Positions 26,693 through 36,830 of a DNA stretch of 64,000 nt are shown piece by piece; within the stretch, counting starts at the first letter, position 1, and each line of letters begins with the position of its first letter. The stretch is taken from NCBI RefSeq assembly GCF_031882575.1, contig NZ_CP134772.1:3987001-4051000 (forward strand). Direction: 5' to 3'. The translations under genes were made by a program, and so were the position numbers. The stretch is from Pseudomonas sp. VD-NE ins (GTDB lineage: Bacteria; Pseudomonadota; Gammaproteobacteria; Pseudomonadales; Pseudomonadaceae). The notes beneath the pieces were generated by a model. It did not search any database. It worked only from the letters and a program-made list of their open reading frames with translations, and was not told where the DNA came from.

Positions 26693-27974
26693 AAGCCGCC
26701 CGCTGCCCTCCCGCGACCATCGCCGAAGCCGCCAGCATCGCCCGCAACAACACCGCACACCCCGCCGCCAGATCATCCGGCGCGGCGTTCTCGATTTCGT
26801 TGTGGCTGATGCCGCCTTCGCACGGCACAAAGATCATCCCGGCCGGGCCGAGTTCGGCGAGGAAAATCGCGTCATGCCCGGCGCCGCTGACGATGTCCAT
26901 ATTCGACAATCCAAGCCCTTTCGCCGCACCGCGCACCGCTTCCACGCAGCCTTTTTCGAAGTACAGCGGCGGGAAGTCCGCTGTCGGCGTCAGTTCGTAA
27001 GTCAGACCGTGTTCTTCACAGGTGGCTTCGATGATTTGTTTAACCTCGGCAATCATCGAGTCGAGACGCGCCGATTCCAGATGACGGAAGTCGAGGGTCA
27101 TGCGCACTTCGCCGGGGATGACGTTGCGCGAGCCGGGATAGGCTTGCAGGCAACCGACCGTGCCGCAGGCGTGGGGTTGGTGGCCGAGGGCGGCGCGATT
27201 GACGGCGCCGACGATCACCGAGGCGCCGACCAGCGCGTCTTTACGCAGGTGCATCGGCGTTGGGCCGGCATGCGCCTCGACGCCGCGCAGCTTGAGGTCG
27301 AACCACTTCTGCCCCAGCGCGCCGAGGACCACGCCGATGGTTTTCTGCTCATCTTCGAGGATCGGGCCTTGTTCGATGTGCGCCTCGAAATAGGCGCCGA
27401 CCTTATGCCCGCTGACCTTACGCTGGCCGGCGTAACCGATGGCGTTGAGCGCTTCACCCACGGTGACGCCGTCGGCATCGACTTTGGCGAGGGTTTCTTC
27501 GAGGGTGAATTTCTCCGCGAACACCCCAGAGCCCATCATGCACGGGGCGAAGCGCGAGCCTTCTTCGTTGGTCCAGACCACCACTTCCAGCGGCGCTTCG
27601 GTTTCCACGCCGAGGTCGTTGAGGGTGCGCAGGACTTCGACGCCGGCGAGCACGCCGAAGCAGCCGTCGAACTTGCCGCCGGTGGGTTGGGTGTCGATGT
27701 GGCTGCCGGTCATCACCGGTGGCAGATTCGGATTGCGCCCGGGGCGACGGGCGAAGATGTTGCCGACGGCATCGACCGTGACACTGCATCCGGCGTCCTT
27801 GCACCATTGCACGAACAGGTCGCGGGCCTGGCGGTCGAGATCGGTCAGGGCCAGGCGACAGACCCCGCCCTTGACCGTGGCGCCGAGCTTGGCCAGTTCC
27901 ATGAGCGACGCCCATAGGCGGTCGCGGTTGATGTGCTGATGGGTTGATTGCAGAACGTCTACGGCTGCGTTCAT
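26691..27974 (-). CDS. pydC: Beta-ureidopropionase / N-carbamoyl amino acid amidohydrolase (M20 family)
   Basis: 427-residue zinc-dependent amidohydrolase of the HyuC/AmaB group. Metal ligands appear in GSHIDTQPTGGKFDG, WTNEEGSRFAP, EAHIEQGPILE and the late HDAIFLAE. In the reductive pyrimidine pathway it hydrolyses N-carbamoyl-beta-alanine to beta-alanine, CO2 and ammonia, the third step. GGAG precedes the ATG at 27974; an ATG 12 codons upstream is less likely. Same strand as the NCS1 permease, with a family D repeat between. Closely related enzymes act on allantoate or carbamoyl amino acids, but the dihydropyrimidinase nearby decides the call. Confidence 0.85.
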   Translation of the reverse strand: MNAAVDVLQSTHQHINRDRLWASLMELAKLGATVKGGVCRLALTDLDRQARDLFVQWCKDAGCSVTVDAVGNIFARRPGRNPNLPPVMTGSHIDTQPTGGKFDGCFGVLAGVEVLRTLNDLGVETEAPLEVVVWTNEEGSRFAPCMMGSGVFAEKFTLEETLAKVDADGVTVGEALNAIGYAGQRKVSGHKVGAYFEAHIEQGPILEDEQKTIGVVLGALGQKWFDLKLRGVEAHAGPTPMHLRKDALVGASVIVGAVNRAALGHQPHACGTVGCLQAYPGSRNVIPGEVRMTLDFRHLESARLDSMIAEVKQIIEATCEEHGLTYELTPTADFPPLYFEKGCVEAVRGAAKGLGLSNMDIVSGAGHDAIFLAELGPAGMIFVPCEGGISHNEIENAAPDDLAAGCAVLLRAMLAASAMVAGGQRAA

Positions 27975-28001
27975 GGGGATCTCCTCAGTGCTGATACCGA
28001 T

Positions 28002-28106
28002 AGTTCCCACGCTCTGCGTGGGAACTCATCCATGGACGCTCTGCGTCCGCTGTTGGGACGCAGAGCGTCCCGGGCTGCATTCCCACGCAGAGCGTGGGAA
28101 CGATCA
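28002..28106. repeat. Family D repeat, second copy
   Basis: Outer arms GTTCCCACGCTCTGCGTGG and the inverse, inner arms GGACGCTCTGCGTCC and GGGACGCAGAGCGTCCC. It separates the permease stop from the hydrolase start in the same transcript direction and could form a strong RNA hairpin there. Confidence 0.8.
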
Positions 28107-28110
28107 TGAG

Positions 28111-29595
28111 TTACACCGCTGATTTAACGACCGAGGGTTGCGCACGCATCACGCACAACCCGTAATAAATAATTCCGCCCAGCGCCGAGCCGGTGAACCA
28201 GCCATAGCTGTAGAACCAGCTGAACGCATCGCTACCCAGCGACAGCAACGTCAGCACCACCGGCACCCCGAACGCGAGAAACCCGGCCCAGTTCCACGCC
28301 GGGTAGACGTCGTCGCGGTACAACCCGGCCAGGTCCAGTTGCTGTTTCTTGATCAGGAAATAGTCCACCACCATGATCCCGGCGATCGGCCCGAGCAGGC
28401 TCGAATAGCCCAACAGCCAGTTGGAATACACGGTTTCCAGGCTGACATCGGAAACGATCAGACCGAGTTTTTTCAGCAGTTCATGGCCCATCAACAACAG
28501 TCCGACAAACCCGGTCAGCAACACCGCTTTGGTGCGGTTGATCACCTTGGGCGCGATGTTCTGGAAGTCATTGGTCGGCGAAACAATGTTGGCGGCGGTG
28601 TTGGTCGACAGCGTGGCGATGATGATCAACGCCATCGCCACCGCGACCCACACCGGGCTCTGGATATGACCGATCAGAGTGACCGGATCGGAGACGGTCA
28701 CACCGACGAGTTTCACCGACGCGGCGGTCATGATCACGCCGAGGGAGGCGAACAGAAACATCGTCAGTGGCAGGCCGAAAATCTGTCCGAGGATCTGGTC
28801 TTTCTGGCTTTTGGCGTAGCGACTGAAGTCGGGAATGTTCAACGACAACGTCGCCCAAAATCCGACCATCGCCGTCAGCCCGGCGGCGAAGTAACTCACC
28901 ACACTGGCGCCCTCCGGACGTTTCGCTGGAATCGCCAGCAGTTCGGTCATCGACACATTGGGCATCGCCCACACCAGCAAGCCGATGCCGACCGCCACCA
29001 ACAGCGGCGCCGACAACGTCTCCAGCCACTTGATCGACTCGGCGCCACGAATCACCACCCACAGGTTCAGCGCCCAGAAGATCATGAAACCGATCACCTC
29101 CCCGGTGCCGCCAAGGGATTTCCAGCCATCGAAAATCGAGCCGAGAAACAGGTGAATCGCCAATCCGCCAAACATCGTTTGAATGCCGAACCAGCCACAC
29201 GCCACCAGTGCGCGAATCAGACACGGCACGTTGGAACCGAGGATGCCGAACGATGAGCGCAGCAACACGGGAAAGGGAATGCCGTACTTGGTGCCGGGAA
29301 ACGCATTCAGCGTCAGCGGAATCAGGACGATGACGTTGGCGAACAGAATCGCCAGCAACGCCTCGCCGACGGTCAGGCCGAAGTAAGCCGTGAGGACACC
29401 GCCGAGGGTGTAGGTCGGCACACAGATCGACATGCCAACCCACAGCGCGGTGATGTGCCATTTGTTCCAGGTTCGTTCGCGCACCTTGGTCGGTGCCATA
29501 TCGTGGTTGTAACGGGGACTGTCGAGGACGTCGCTGCCGGCTTCGAGCTCGAACAAGCCGTCGCGCTCGGTCACTTGCGATCTGATCTGTTGCAT
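28111..29595 (-). CDS. NCS1-family pyrimidine/allantoin-type permease
   Basis: 494-residue nucleobase:cation symporter-1 protein with about 12 transmembrane segments. The family pattern is clear in the N-terminal WNKWHITALWVGM, the substrate-site region PVLLRSSFGILGSN and CGWFGIQTMFGG, and NTAANIVSPTNDF. It probably imports uracil, thymine or dihydropyrimidines to feed the neighbouring pathway; members of this family also take allantoin or hydantoins. GTGGAG precedes the ATG at 29595. Divergent from hydA across a 624-bp region. Confidence 0.87.
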   Translation of the reverse strand: MQQIRSQVTERDGLFELEAGSDVLDSPRYNHDMAPTKVRERTWNKWHITALWVGMSICVPTYTLGGVLTAYFGLTVGEALLAILFANVIVLIPLTLNAFPGTKYGIPFPVLLRSSFGILGSNVPCLIRALVACGWFGIQTMFGGLAIHLFLGSIFDGWKSLGGTGEVIGFMIFWALNLWVVIRGAESIKWLETLSAPLLVAVGIGLLVWAMPNVSMTELLAIPAKRPEGASVVSYFAAGLTAMVGFWATLSLNIPDFSRYAKSQKDQILGQIFGLPLTMFLFASLGVIMTAASVKLVGVTVSDPVTLIGHIQSPVWVAVAMALIIIATLSTNTAANIVSPTNDFQNIAPKVINRTKAVLLTGFVGLLLMGHELLKKLGLIVSDVSLETVYSNWLLGYSSLLGPIAGIMVVDYFLIKKQQLDLAGLYRDDVYPAWNWAGFLAFGVPVVLTLLSLGSDAFSWFYSYGWFTGSALGGIIYYGLCVMRAQPSVVKSAV

Positions 29596-29995
29596 GGCCG
29601 CTCCACTGTTCTTCTGATTATTTTTTGCTCATCAGGCGGCTGCACCCGAGGGTACGAACCGGACGATGGCCGGAGGAACTGACAACTTTCGTGCACCGGC
29701 CATGGTGTCAGCGGCGGCATCAATAAACGTGCCGGGTGCCCCGCTTACGCATCGGGCCGAGGGTTAAACGCTTTGCAACTTTCTGATATTCATCAGTTTT
29801 AATTATTCACCGGAGGAGTTCGCGGAAACTTGTCTGGGTGCTCAGGCTAAACACTTGGCAAGTTGTCCGAACAGACAGGACTCAAACTGGTGCACTGCAT
29901 TTATTTTCATCGTGAGCGAGCAACCGCAGCTCAACTTCAAGCGGCTGATTTCACATAGGAAATCTTGCTCATATTTCCATCCTGTCAAGTGCGTC

Positions 29996-30021
29996 AAAAT
30001 GGTGAACAGCCTCACCATTTT
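29996..30021. promoter_or_regulatory. Perfect inverted repeat (hairpin or operator)
   Basis: AAAATGGTGA and TCACCATTTT are perfect 10-base arms around ACAGCC, with further T-rich sequence after them on the plus strand (CATTTTTTATC at 30031-30041). It could be an operator or the end of a small RNA. Confidence 0.4.
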
Positions 30022-30089
30022 GGTGATTTTCATTTTTTATCTTTATTTTTCAGACACTTGAAACAGTCATAAGCTTATAAAAAATAATC

Positions 30090-30145
30090 TTGATCTATTG
30101 CAAATCTGCGACTAGTTTCTATTCCTGACAGCGCTGACAGGAATA
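30090..30145 (+). promoter_or_regulatory. Candidate hydA promoter with 26-bp operator dyad
   Basis: A possible -35 TTGATC (30090-30095) and weak -10 TAGTTT (30113-30118), 17 bases apart, precede a dyad at 30120-30145 whose left half is TATTCCTGACAGC and whose right half is its reverse complement except for one position per half. The dyad would cover the transcription start, 75 bases before the hydA ATG, as expected for a repressor site. The RutR-like gene at 34731 is the obvious candidate regulator. Confidence 0.5.
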
Positions 30146-30180
30146 CACCCTGCGACGCTGTACATCAATAAAACATCTAG

Positions 30181-31659
<1,479 letters not shown>

Positions 31660-31676
31660 AATCCAGGCCTTCGGCC

Positions 31677-31745
31677 TTCGCGAGCAGGCTCGCTCCCACA
31701 TTTGAAATGCTTTCCCCTGTGGGAGCGAGCCTGCTCGCGAAGAGG
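31677..31745. repeat. Family B REP units, back to back
   Basis: CGCGAGCAGGCTCGCTCCC (minus) and GTGGGAGCGAGCCTGCTCG (plus), facing outward and 15 bases apart. Between hydA and pydX. Confidence 0.85.
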
Positions 31746-31815
31746 CCAGTCCAGGCAACACAAAAACCAATGCCCATCAGAGGCAGCACCTCAAATAACC
31801 GTGAGGCCATAAACC

Positions 31816-33183
31816 GTGATCGAGACCCTGAACCATCTCCCCCACCCGCACGAAAGCGCGGCCGCCCTCGCCGGGCATTTCACCGATCTGGCGCCGCCGC
31901 TCAACGACCGGCAGGCGCATCTGGAAGCCTCGCGCTGCCTGTATTGCTACGACGCGCCGTGCGTGAATGCGTGCCCGAGTGAGATCGACATCCCGTCGTT
32001 CATCCGTAATATCCATCAGGACAACGTTCCGGGTGCGGCGCAGAAAATCCTTTCGGCGAACATCCTCGGTGGCAGTTGCGCCCGCGTCTGTCCGACAGAA
32101 ATCCTTTGCCAGCAAGCCTGCGTGCGCAACAACGCTCAGGAATGCGCACCGGTGCTGATCGGCCTGCTGCAACGCTACGCCGTCGACAACGCACACTTCA
32201 GCGAACACCCGTTCCAGCGCGCCGCCGCCACCGGCAAACGCATTGCCGTGGTCGGCGCCGGCCCTGCCGGTTTGTCCTGCGCGCATCGCAGCGCCATGCA
32301 CGGTCACGACGTGGTGATTTTCGAAGCACGGGAGAAGGCTGGCGGCCTCAATGAATACGGGATCGCCAAGTACAAACTGGTCGACGACTACGCGCAAAAG
32401 GAACTGGATTTCCTTCTGCAAATCGGTGGCATTGAAATCCGTCATGGACAGAAGCTCGGCGACAACCTGACGCTCAGCGAATTGCATCAACAGTTCGACG
32501 CGGTATTCCTCGGTCTCGGCCTCAATGCCAGCAAGCAACTCGGTTTACCTCACGAAGATGCACCCGGTCTGCTCGCTGCCACCGATTACATCCGCGAATT
32601 ACGTCAGGCCGAAGACCTGACCGAACTACCGTTGGCCGAGCGCTGCATCGTCCTTGGCGCCGGCAACACCGCGATCGACATGGCCGTGCAAATGGCCCGC
32701 CTCGGTGCCCGCGATGTGAATCTGGTGTATCGCCGTGGCGCCGCCGACATGGGCGCCACCGGTCACGAACAAGACATCGCCAAAGCCAATCAAGTACGCC
32801 TGCTGACCTGGGCGCAACCGGAAGAGGTGCTGCTCGACGCTCAGGGCCAGGTGCGCGGCATGCGTTTCGCCCGCACCGATCTGGTTGACGGTCGCCTGCA
32901 AACCACCGGCGAGACCTTCGAACTGGCCGCCGATGCGATCTTCAAAGCCATCGGCCAGGCCTTCGATGGCAGCGCCCTCGCCGACCCGCTGGCCCGTGAA
33001 CTGAAGCGTCAGGGCGAACGCATTCAGGTCGATGAAAACCTGCGCACCAGCATCCCCGGCGTGTATGCCGGCGGCGACTGCACCAGCCTCGATCAGGACC
33101 TCACCGTGCAAGCCGTGCAGCACGGCAAACGCGCCGCCGAGGCGATCAATGCTCAACTGATGCTTAACGTGGAGGCTGCGTAA
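31816..33183 (+). CDS. pydX: Dihydropyrimidine dehydrogenase, NAD(P)/FAD subunit (PydX/PreT)
   Basis: 455 residues, resembling the glutamate synthase small chain. An N-terminal Fe-S region has CLYCYDAPCVNACP (about 40-53) and CARVCPTEILCQQAC (about 92-106). It is followed by two dinucleotide folds: VVGAGPAGLSCAHR (about 144) and VLGAGNTAIDMAVQM (about 279). It takes electrons from NAD(P)H to its partner PreA, which begins two bases after its stop. The start is a GTG; no better ATG is available, and GTGAGG lies upstream. E. coli PreT and mammalian DPD N-terminal half have the same layout. Confidence 0.9.
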   Translation: MIETLNHLPHPHESAAALAGHFTDLAPPLNDRQAHLEASRCLYCYDAPCVNACPSEIDIPSFIRNIHQDNVPGAAQKILSANILGGSCARVCPTEILCQQACVRNNAQECAPVLIGLLQRYAVDNAHFSEHPFQRAAATGKRIAVVGAGPAGLSCAHRSAMHGHDVVIFEAREKAGGLNEYGIAKYKLVDDYAQKELDFLLQIGGIEIRHGQKLGDNLTLSELHQQFDAVFLGLGLNASKQLGLPHEDAPGLLAATDYIRELRQAEDLTELPLAERCIVLGAGNTAIDMAVQMARLGARDVNLVYRRGAADMGATGHEQDIAKANQVRLLTWAQPEEVLLDAQGQVRGMRFARTDLVDGRLQTTGETFELAADAIFKAIGQAFDGSALADPLARELKRQGERIQVDENLRTSIPGVYAGGDCTSLDQDLTVQAVQHGKRAAEAINAQLMLNVEAA

Positions 33184-34458
33184 ATGGCCGATCTGTCGAT
33201 TGTCTTCGCTGGCATCAAAGCGCCAAATCCGTTCTGGCTGGCCTCCGCGCCACCGACTGACAAGGCTTACAACGTGGTCCGTGCCTTTGAAGCCGGCTGG
33301 GGTGGCGTGGTCTGGAAAACCCTCGGTGAGGATCCGGCGGCGGTCAACGTTTCGTCGCGTTATTCGGCGCACTACGGCAATAACCGTGAAGTGCTGGGCA
33401 TTAACAATATCGAGTTGATCACCGACCGTTCGCTGGAGATCAACCTGCGCGAAATCACTCAGGTGAAGAAGGATTGGCCGGACCGCGCGCTGATCGTTTC
33501 GCTGATGGTGCCGTGCGTCGAGGAGTCGTGGAAACACATCCTGCCGCTGGTCGAAGCCACCGGCGCCGACGGTATCGAGCTCAACTTCGGCTGCCCCCAC
33601 GGCATGCCCGAGCGTGGCATGGGCGCGGCGGTCGGTCAGGTGCCGGAGTACGTCGAGCAAGTCACGCGCTGGTGCAAGACCTATTGCTCGCTGCCGGTGA
33701 TCGTCAAACTGACACCGAACATCACTGACATCCGTGTCGCTGCTCGCGCAGCGCATCGCGGCGGTGCCGATGCGGTGTCGCTGATCAATACGATCAACTC
33801 GATCACCAGCGTCGATCTGGAACACATGGTCGCCCTGCCCACCGTCGGCAGCAAAAGCACCCACGGCGGTTATTGCGGCTCGGCGGTGAAGCCGATTGCG
33901 CTGAACATGGTTGCCGAAATTGCCCGCGACCCGCTGACCCAGGGCTTACCGATTTGTGGCATTGGCGGCATTGGCAGTTGGCGTGATGCCGCGGAATTCA
34001 TGGCGCTGGGCAGCGGCGCGGTGCAGGTATGCACGGCGGCGATGTTGCATGGCTTCCGCATTGTCGAAGAGATGAAGGATGGGTTGTCGCGGTGGATGGA
34101 CAGTCAGGGCTACGCCAGCATCAGCGAGTTTTCCGGGCGTGCGGTGGGCAATACCACGGACTGGAAGTACCTCGATATCAACTATCAGGTGATCGCGAAG
34201 ATTGATCAGGACGCGTGCATTGGTTGCGGGCGTTGCCACATTGCTTGTGAGGACACTTCACACCAGGCGATCGGCAGTCTGAAGCAGGCGGACGGCACGC
34301 ATAAATATGAAGTGATTGATGAGGAGTGTGTGGGTTGTAACTTGTGCCAGATCACTTGTCCGGTGGCGGATTGCATCGAGATGGTGCCGATGGAGACGGG
34401 GAAACCGTTTCTGGACTGGAATCATGATCCGAGGAATCCGTATCACGTTGCGGTCTAG
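33184..34458 (+). CDS. preA: Dihydropyrimidine dehydrogenase, catalytic subunit (PydA/PreA)
   Basis: 424 residues. The FMN-binding TIM barrel of the dihydroorotate dehydrogenase type covers about 1-330, with the active-site NFGCPHGMPERGMG (catalytic Cys in the flexible loop). A C-terminal ferredoxin domain carries two [4Fe-4S] motifs, CIGCGRCHIAC and CVGCNLCQITC. It reduces uracil and thymine to the dihydro forms, the first step of the pathway, and works with PydX. Its ATG follows the pydX stop directly, so the two are coupled. A family F repeat follows. Confidence 0.92.
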   Translation: MADLSIVFAGIKAPNPFWLASAPPTDKAYNVVRAFEAGWGGVVWKTLGEDPAAVNVSSRYSAHYGNNREVLGINNIELITDRSLEINLREITQVKKDWPDRALIVSLMVPCVEESWKHILPLVEATGADGIELNFGCPHGMPERGMGAAVGQVPEYVEQVTRWCKTYCSLPVIVKLTPNITDIRVAARAAHRGGADAVSLINTINSITSVDLEHMVALPTVGSKSTHGGYCGSAVKPIALNMVAEIARDPLTQGLPICGIGGIGSWRDAAEFMALGSGAVQVCTAAMLHGFRIVEEMKDGLSRWMDSQGYASISEFSGRAVGNTTDWKYLDINYQVIAKIDQDACIGCGRCHIACEDTSHQAIGSLKQADGTHKYEVIDEECVGCNLCQITCPVADCIEMVPMETGKPFLDWNHDPRNPYHVAV

Positions 34459-34479
34459 ATCGCCGACTGATCCAACAGC

Positions 34480-34694
34480 CCCCTCACCCTAACCCTCTCC
34501 CAAAGGGAGAGGGGACTGATTGGGGGATGCCTCAGAAATCCACCGAAGTGAACGATTTGCTTTGAATCCATAATCGATACAGGGCACAAACTCGGAAGGT
34601 TTTAAATCCATAATCGACTGGATCTTTCAGGTCGATGTAACCCGAGAGACACCTCGGTCGGCCCCCTCTCCCCCCGGGAGAGGGCTGGGCGGGC
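34480..34694. repeat. Family F palindromic element, copy 3 (with internal duplication)
   Basis: Ends CCCCTCACCCTAACCCTC and GAGAGGGCTGGGCGGG. The inner AATCCATAATCGA sequence is present twice (34566 and 34606 areas), making this copy about 35 bases longer than the others. Confidence 0.8.
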
Positions 34695-34730
34695 GGCGTT
34701 CCGATGAGGGTCAGCCTTTGATCTTGCTCT

Positions 34731-35351
34731 TCAAGGCTCCAACCCGATCCCCCGCAATATCACACTCGTCACCGTCTGCACCGCCCGCTCAAACTGCATA
34801 TCCGACAACGGCTGATGTTCATTCAGAATATTCACCTGATGATCAAAGTCAGCATAGTGCTGCGTCGACGCCCAGATCATGTACAGCAGACTCGACGGTT
34901 CCACCGGCAAAATCCGCTTGTCCTCGACCCACTGCCGAATCTTCGCTTCCTTCATCTTCGCCCAGTCATACAGGCTGACATCCAGCGCCTCGCCCAAGGT
35001 TGGCGCGCCGTGGATGATTTCGTTGGCCCAGACTTTCGAGCCGTACGGCCGGCTGCGCGAGTGGTTCATCTTGGCGCGGATGTAGCTGCTCAACACCACG
35101 CGCGGGTCGTCGAACATCTCGAAGCACAGCGCGTCCTGCTTCCATACTTCCAGCAGGTCGAACAGCACCGCGCTGTACAGCTCGCTCTTGGTTGAAAAGT
35201 AGTAATGCAGGTTGGAGCGCGGCAGTTGCACCTCGGCCGCGATGTCGGCCATGGCGGTACCGCCGAAGCCTTTTTCGGCGAAGACTTTTTCCGCCGCGAG
35301 GAGAATTTTCTCGACGTTGTTGCGGCGAATCTCGATCTTGTGATTGCCCAT
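34731..35351 (-). CDS. TetR-family regulator, RutR-like
   Basis: 206 residues. N-terminal TetR helix-turn-helix (about 10-60: AAEKVFAEKGFGGTAMADIA, LPRSNLHYYFSTKSELY). The C-terminal domain contains LLYMIWASTQHYADFDHQV, which nearly equals a segment of E. coli RutR, the uracil/thymine-sensing regulator. This and the adjacent pyd genes point to a pyrimidine-responsive repressor. The ATG at 35351 gives the family length; the frame is open 155 codons upstream as a shadow of copC. Convergent with preA across a family F element. Confidence 0.87.
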   Translation of the reverse strand: MGNHKIEIRRNNVEKILLAAEKVFAEKGFGGTAMADIAAEVQLPRSNLHYYFSTKSELYSAVLFDLLEVWKQDALCFEMFDDPRVVLSSYIRAKMNHSRSRPYGSKVWANEIIHGAPTLGEALDVSLYDWAKMKEAKIRQWVEDKRILPVEPSSLLYMIWASTQHYADFDHQVNILNEHQPLSDMQFERAVQTVTSVILRGIGLEP

Positions 35352-35490
35352 GAGGGCTCCCTGACAACAGCGTTGCCCAAGACTAGCATCCGCTCTGGTC
35401 CGCGGGCGACCGCTGCAAACAAAACTTCGTACTGGCGCGAGCGGATGGCTAAACTGACGGTTCTTTGATCCTGCCTCAGAGGTATTTGCG

Positions 35491-35853
35491 ATGCTGTTCA
35501 AGAACGTCCTGACCACCACTGCCCTGCTCGCTTCGCTGTTCGCCGCATCTTCTGTATTCGCCCACGCCCACCTGAAAAGCCAGACCCCGGCGGCCGACAG
35601 CACCGTCGCCGCGCCGGCCGATTTGCGCCTGACCTTTTCCGAAGGTGTCGAGGCCAGTTTCACCAAAGTTACCGTGACCAAGGATGGCGCAGCGGTCGCG
35701 GTGAAGCCGCTGACCACCGAAGGGGACAAGAAAACCCTGATCGTCACCCCGGCTGCTCCGCTGACGGCCGGCGAGTACAAAGTCGAATGGCACGCAGTGT
35801 CGGTCGACACGCACAAAAGCGAAGGCGCCTATCAGTTCAAGGTTGGCCAGTAA
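35491..35853 (+). CDS. copC: Copper-binding periplasmic protein CopC
   Basis: 120 residues with a signal peptide (cut after VFA, before HAHLKSQTP). The mature N-terminal His, a ligand for Cu(II) in CopC proteins, is in place, and the second His cluster appears in EWHAVSVDTHKSEG. It carries copper in the periplasm. It is one gene upstream of copD, three bases apart, so they are cotranscribed. No copA/copB or CopRS genes are nearby, so this may serve copper uptake or homeostasis rather than strong resistance. Confidence 0.88.
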   Translation: MLFKNVLTTTALLASLFAASSVFAHAHLKSQTPAADSTVAAPADLRLTFSEGVEASFTKVTVTKDGAAVAVKPLTTEGDKKTLIVTPAAPLTAGEYKVEWHAVSVDTHKSEGAYQFKVGQ

Positions 35854-35856
35854 CCC

Positions 35857-36714
35857 ATGAGTGAAGCGCTGGTGCTGTGCCGTTTTGTGCATTTCATCGT
35901 GGTGTTGATGCTGTTCGGGGCCTGGCTGTTCAGGCCGTTGCTGCTCAAGGATGAAGCGCCACAAGTGGATCGACACCTGGCGCGACTGGCGCATTGGCTG
36001 ACTGCAGTGGCGCTGGTCAGCGGGATTGCCTGGGCACTTTTGATTACTGCGAGCATGGCCGACTCGGCTACGGCGGCGTTTGATCCGGACACGGTTGCGC
36101 TGGTGCTGGGCAATACGTTTTTTGGTCAGGTATGGCGCTGGCATCTGCTGATCAATGCTGTGCTGTTGGCGCTGTTGTTCACACCTTGGCGTTCAAGCAT
36201 GCCGTTGCGACTGAGCTTGAGTGCCTTGCTGCTGGCGACTCTCGCTCCGGTCGGGCACGGCGCCATGCTCGATGGTTTGAGTGGGCAACTACTGATCCTC
36301 AACCAGATCGTGCATCTGACCTGCGTGGCCGCGTGGCTTGGCGGGTTGTTGTTGCTGGTGCTGATTCTGCGTCAGCCGAGTGAGTCGATGCGCGAGGTTT
36401 TGCGGCGCTTCAGCGGCGTCGGTTATGCGCTGGTCGCGGGGTTGCTGCTGACGGGATTGATCAACGTGCGCGTGCTGACCGGCCAGTGGTGGCCGACACC
36501 GTTGTTCAGCGGGTTTGCGTTGATTCTGTTGATCAAGGCGCTGATCGTGCTGGGGATGCTTGGGCTGGCGCTGTTCAATCGTTTGCGGGTTGATGATTGC
36601 GAACAGCGGATGGGCGCAATCAGGCGCAGTGTGATGCTCGAATGGCTGCTCGGCATTGGTGCCGTAGCCGCCGTATCTCTGCTCGGCACCCTACCGCCGA
36701 TGATCACAACCTGA
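35857..36714 (+). CDS. copD: Copper-resistance membrane protein CopD
   Basis: 285-residue inner-membrane protein with about eight hydrophobic segments (first at residues 6-30). The CopD domain is recognisable by the His residues in FVHFIVV and QIVHLTCVAAWLGGLL. It is thought to move copper supplied by CopC across the inner membrane. It follows copC with a three-base gap. Confidence 0.85.
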   Translation: MSEALVLCRFVHFIVVLMLFGAWLFRPLLLKDEAPQVDRHLARLAHWLTAVALVSGIAWALLITASMADSATAAFDPDTVALVLGNTFFGQVWRWHLLINAVLLALLFTPWRSSMPLRLSLSALLLATLAPVGHGAMLDGLSGQLLILNQIVHLTCVAAWLGGLLLLVLILRQPSESMREVLRRFSGVGYALVAGLLLTGLINVRVLTGQWWPTPLFSGFALILLIKALIVLGMLGLALFNRLRVDDCEQRMGAIRRSVMLEWLLGIGAVAAVSLLGTLPPMITT

Positions 36715-36724
36715 AACACGGTCC

Positions 36725-36819
36725 CCCTGTGGGAGCTGGCTTGCCAGCGATGGCGGTGTGTCAGGAACAGATATTTCGGATATGCCGACGTCATCGCTGG
36801 CAAGCCAGCTCCCACAGGG
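36725..36819. repeat. REPIN, family A pair
   Basis: CCTGTGGGAGCTGGCTTGCC and its inverse in the canonical facing arrangement. It lies between the convergent copD and efflux-pump genes and may help end both transcripts. Confidence 0.88.
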
Positions 36820-36830
36820 TTATGTGTTGA

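Noticed and set aside
29842..30061. Two overlapping small frames (63 and 68 codons)
   Set aside because: Opposite strands in AT-rich DNA, no good ribosome sites, no recognisable sequence.
32626..33864. 412-codon minus-strand frame opposite pydX and preA
   Set aside because: Spans two genes with clear cofactor motifs on the plus strand; shadow composition.
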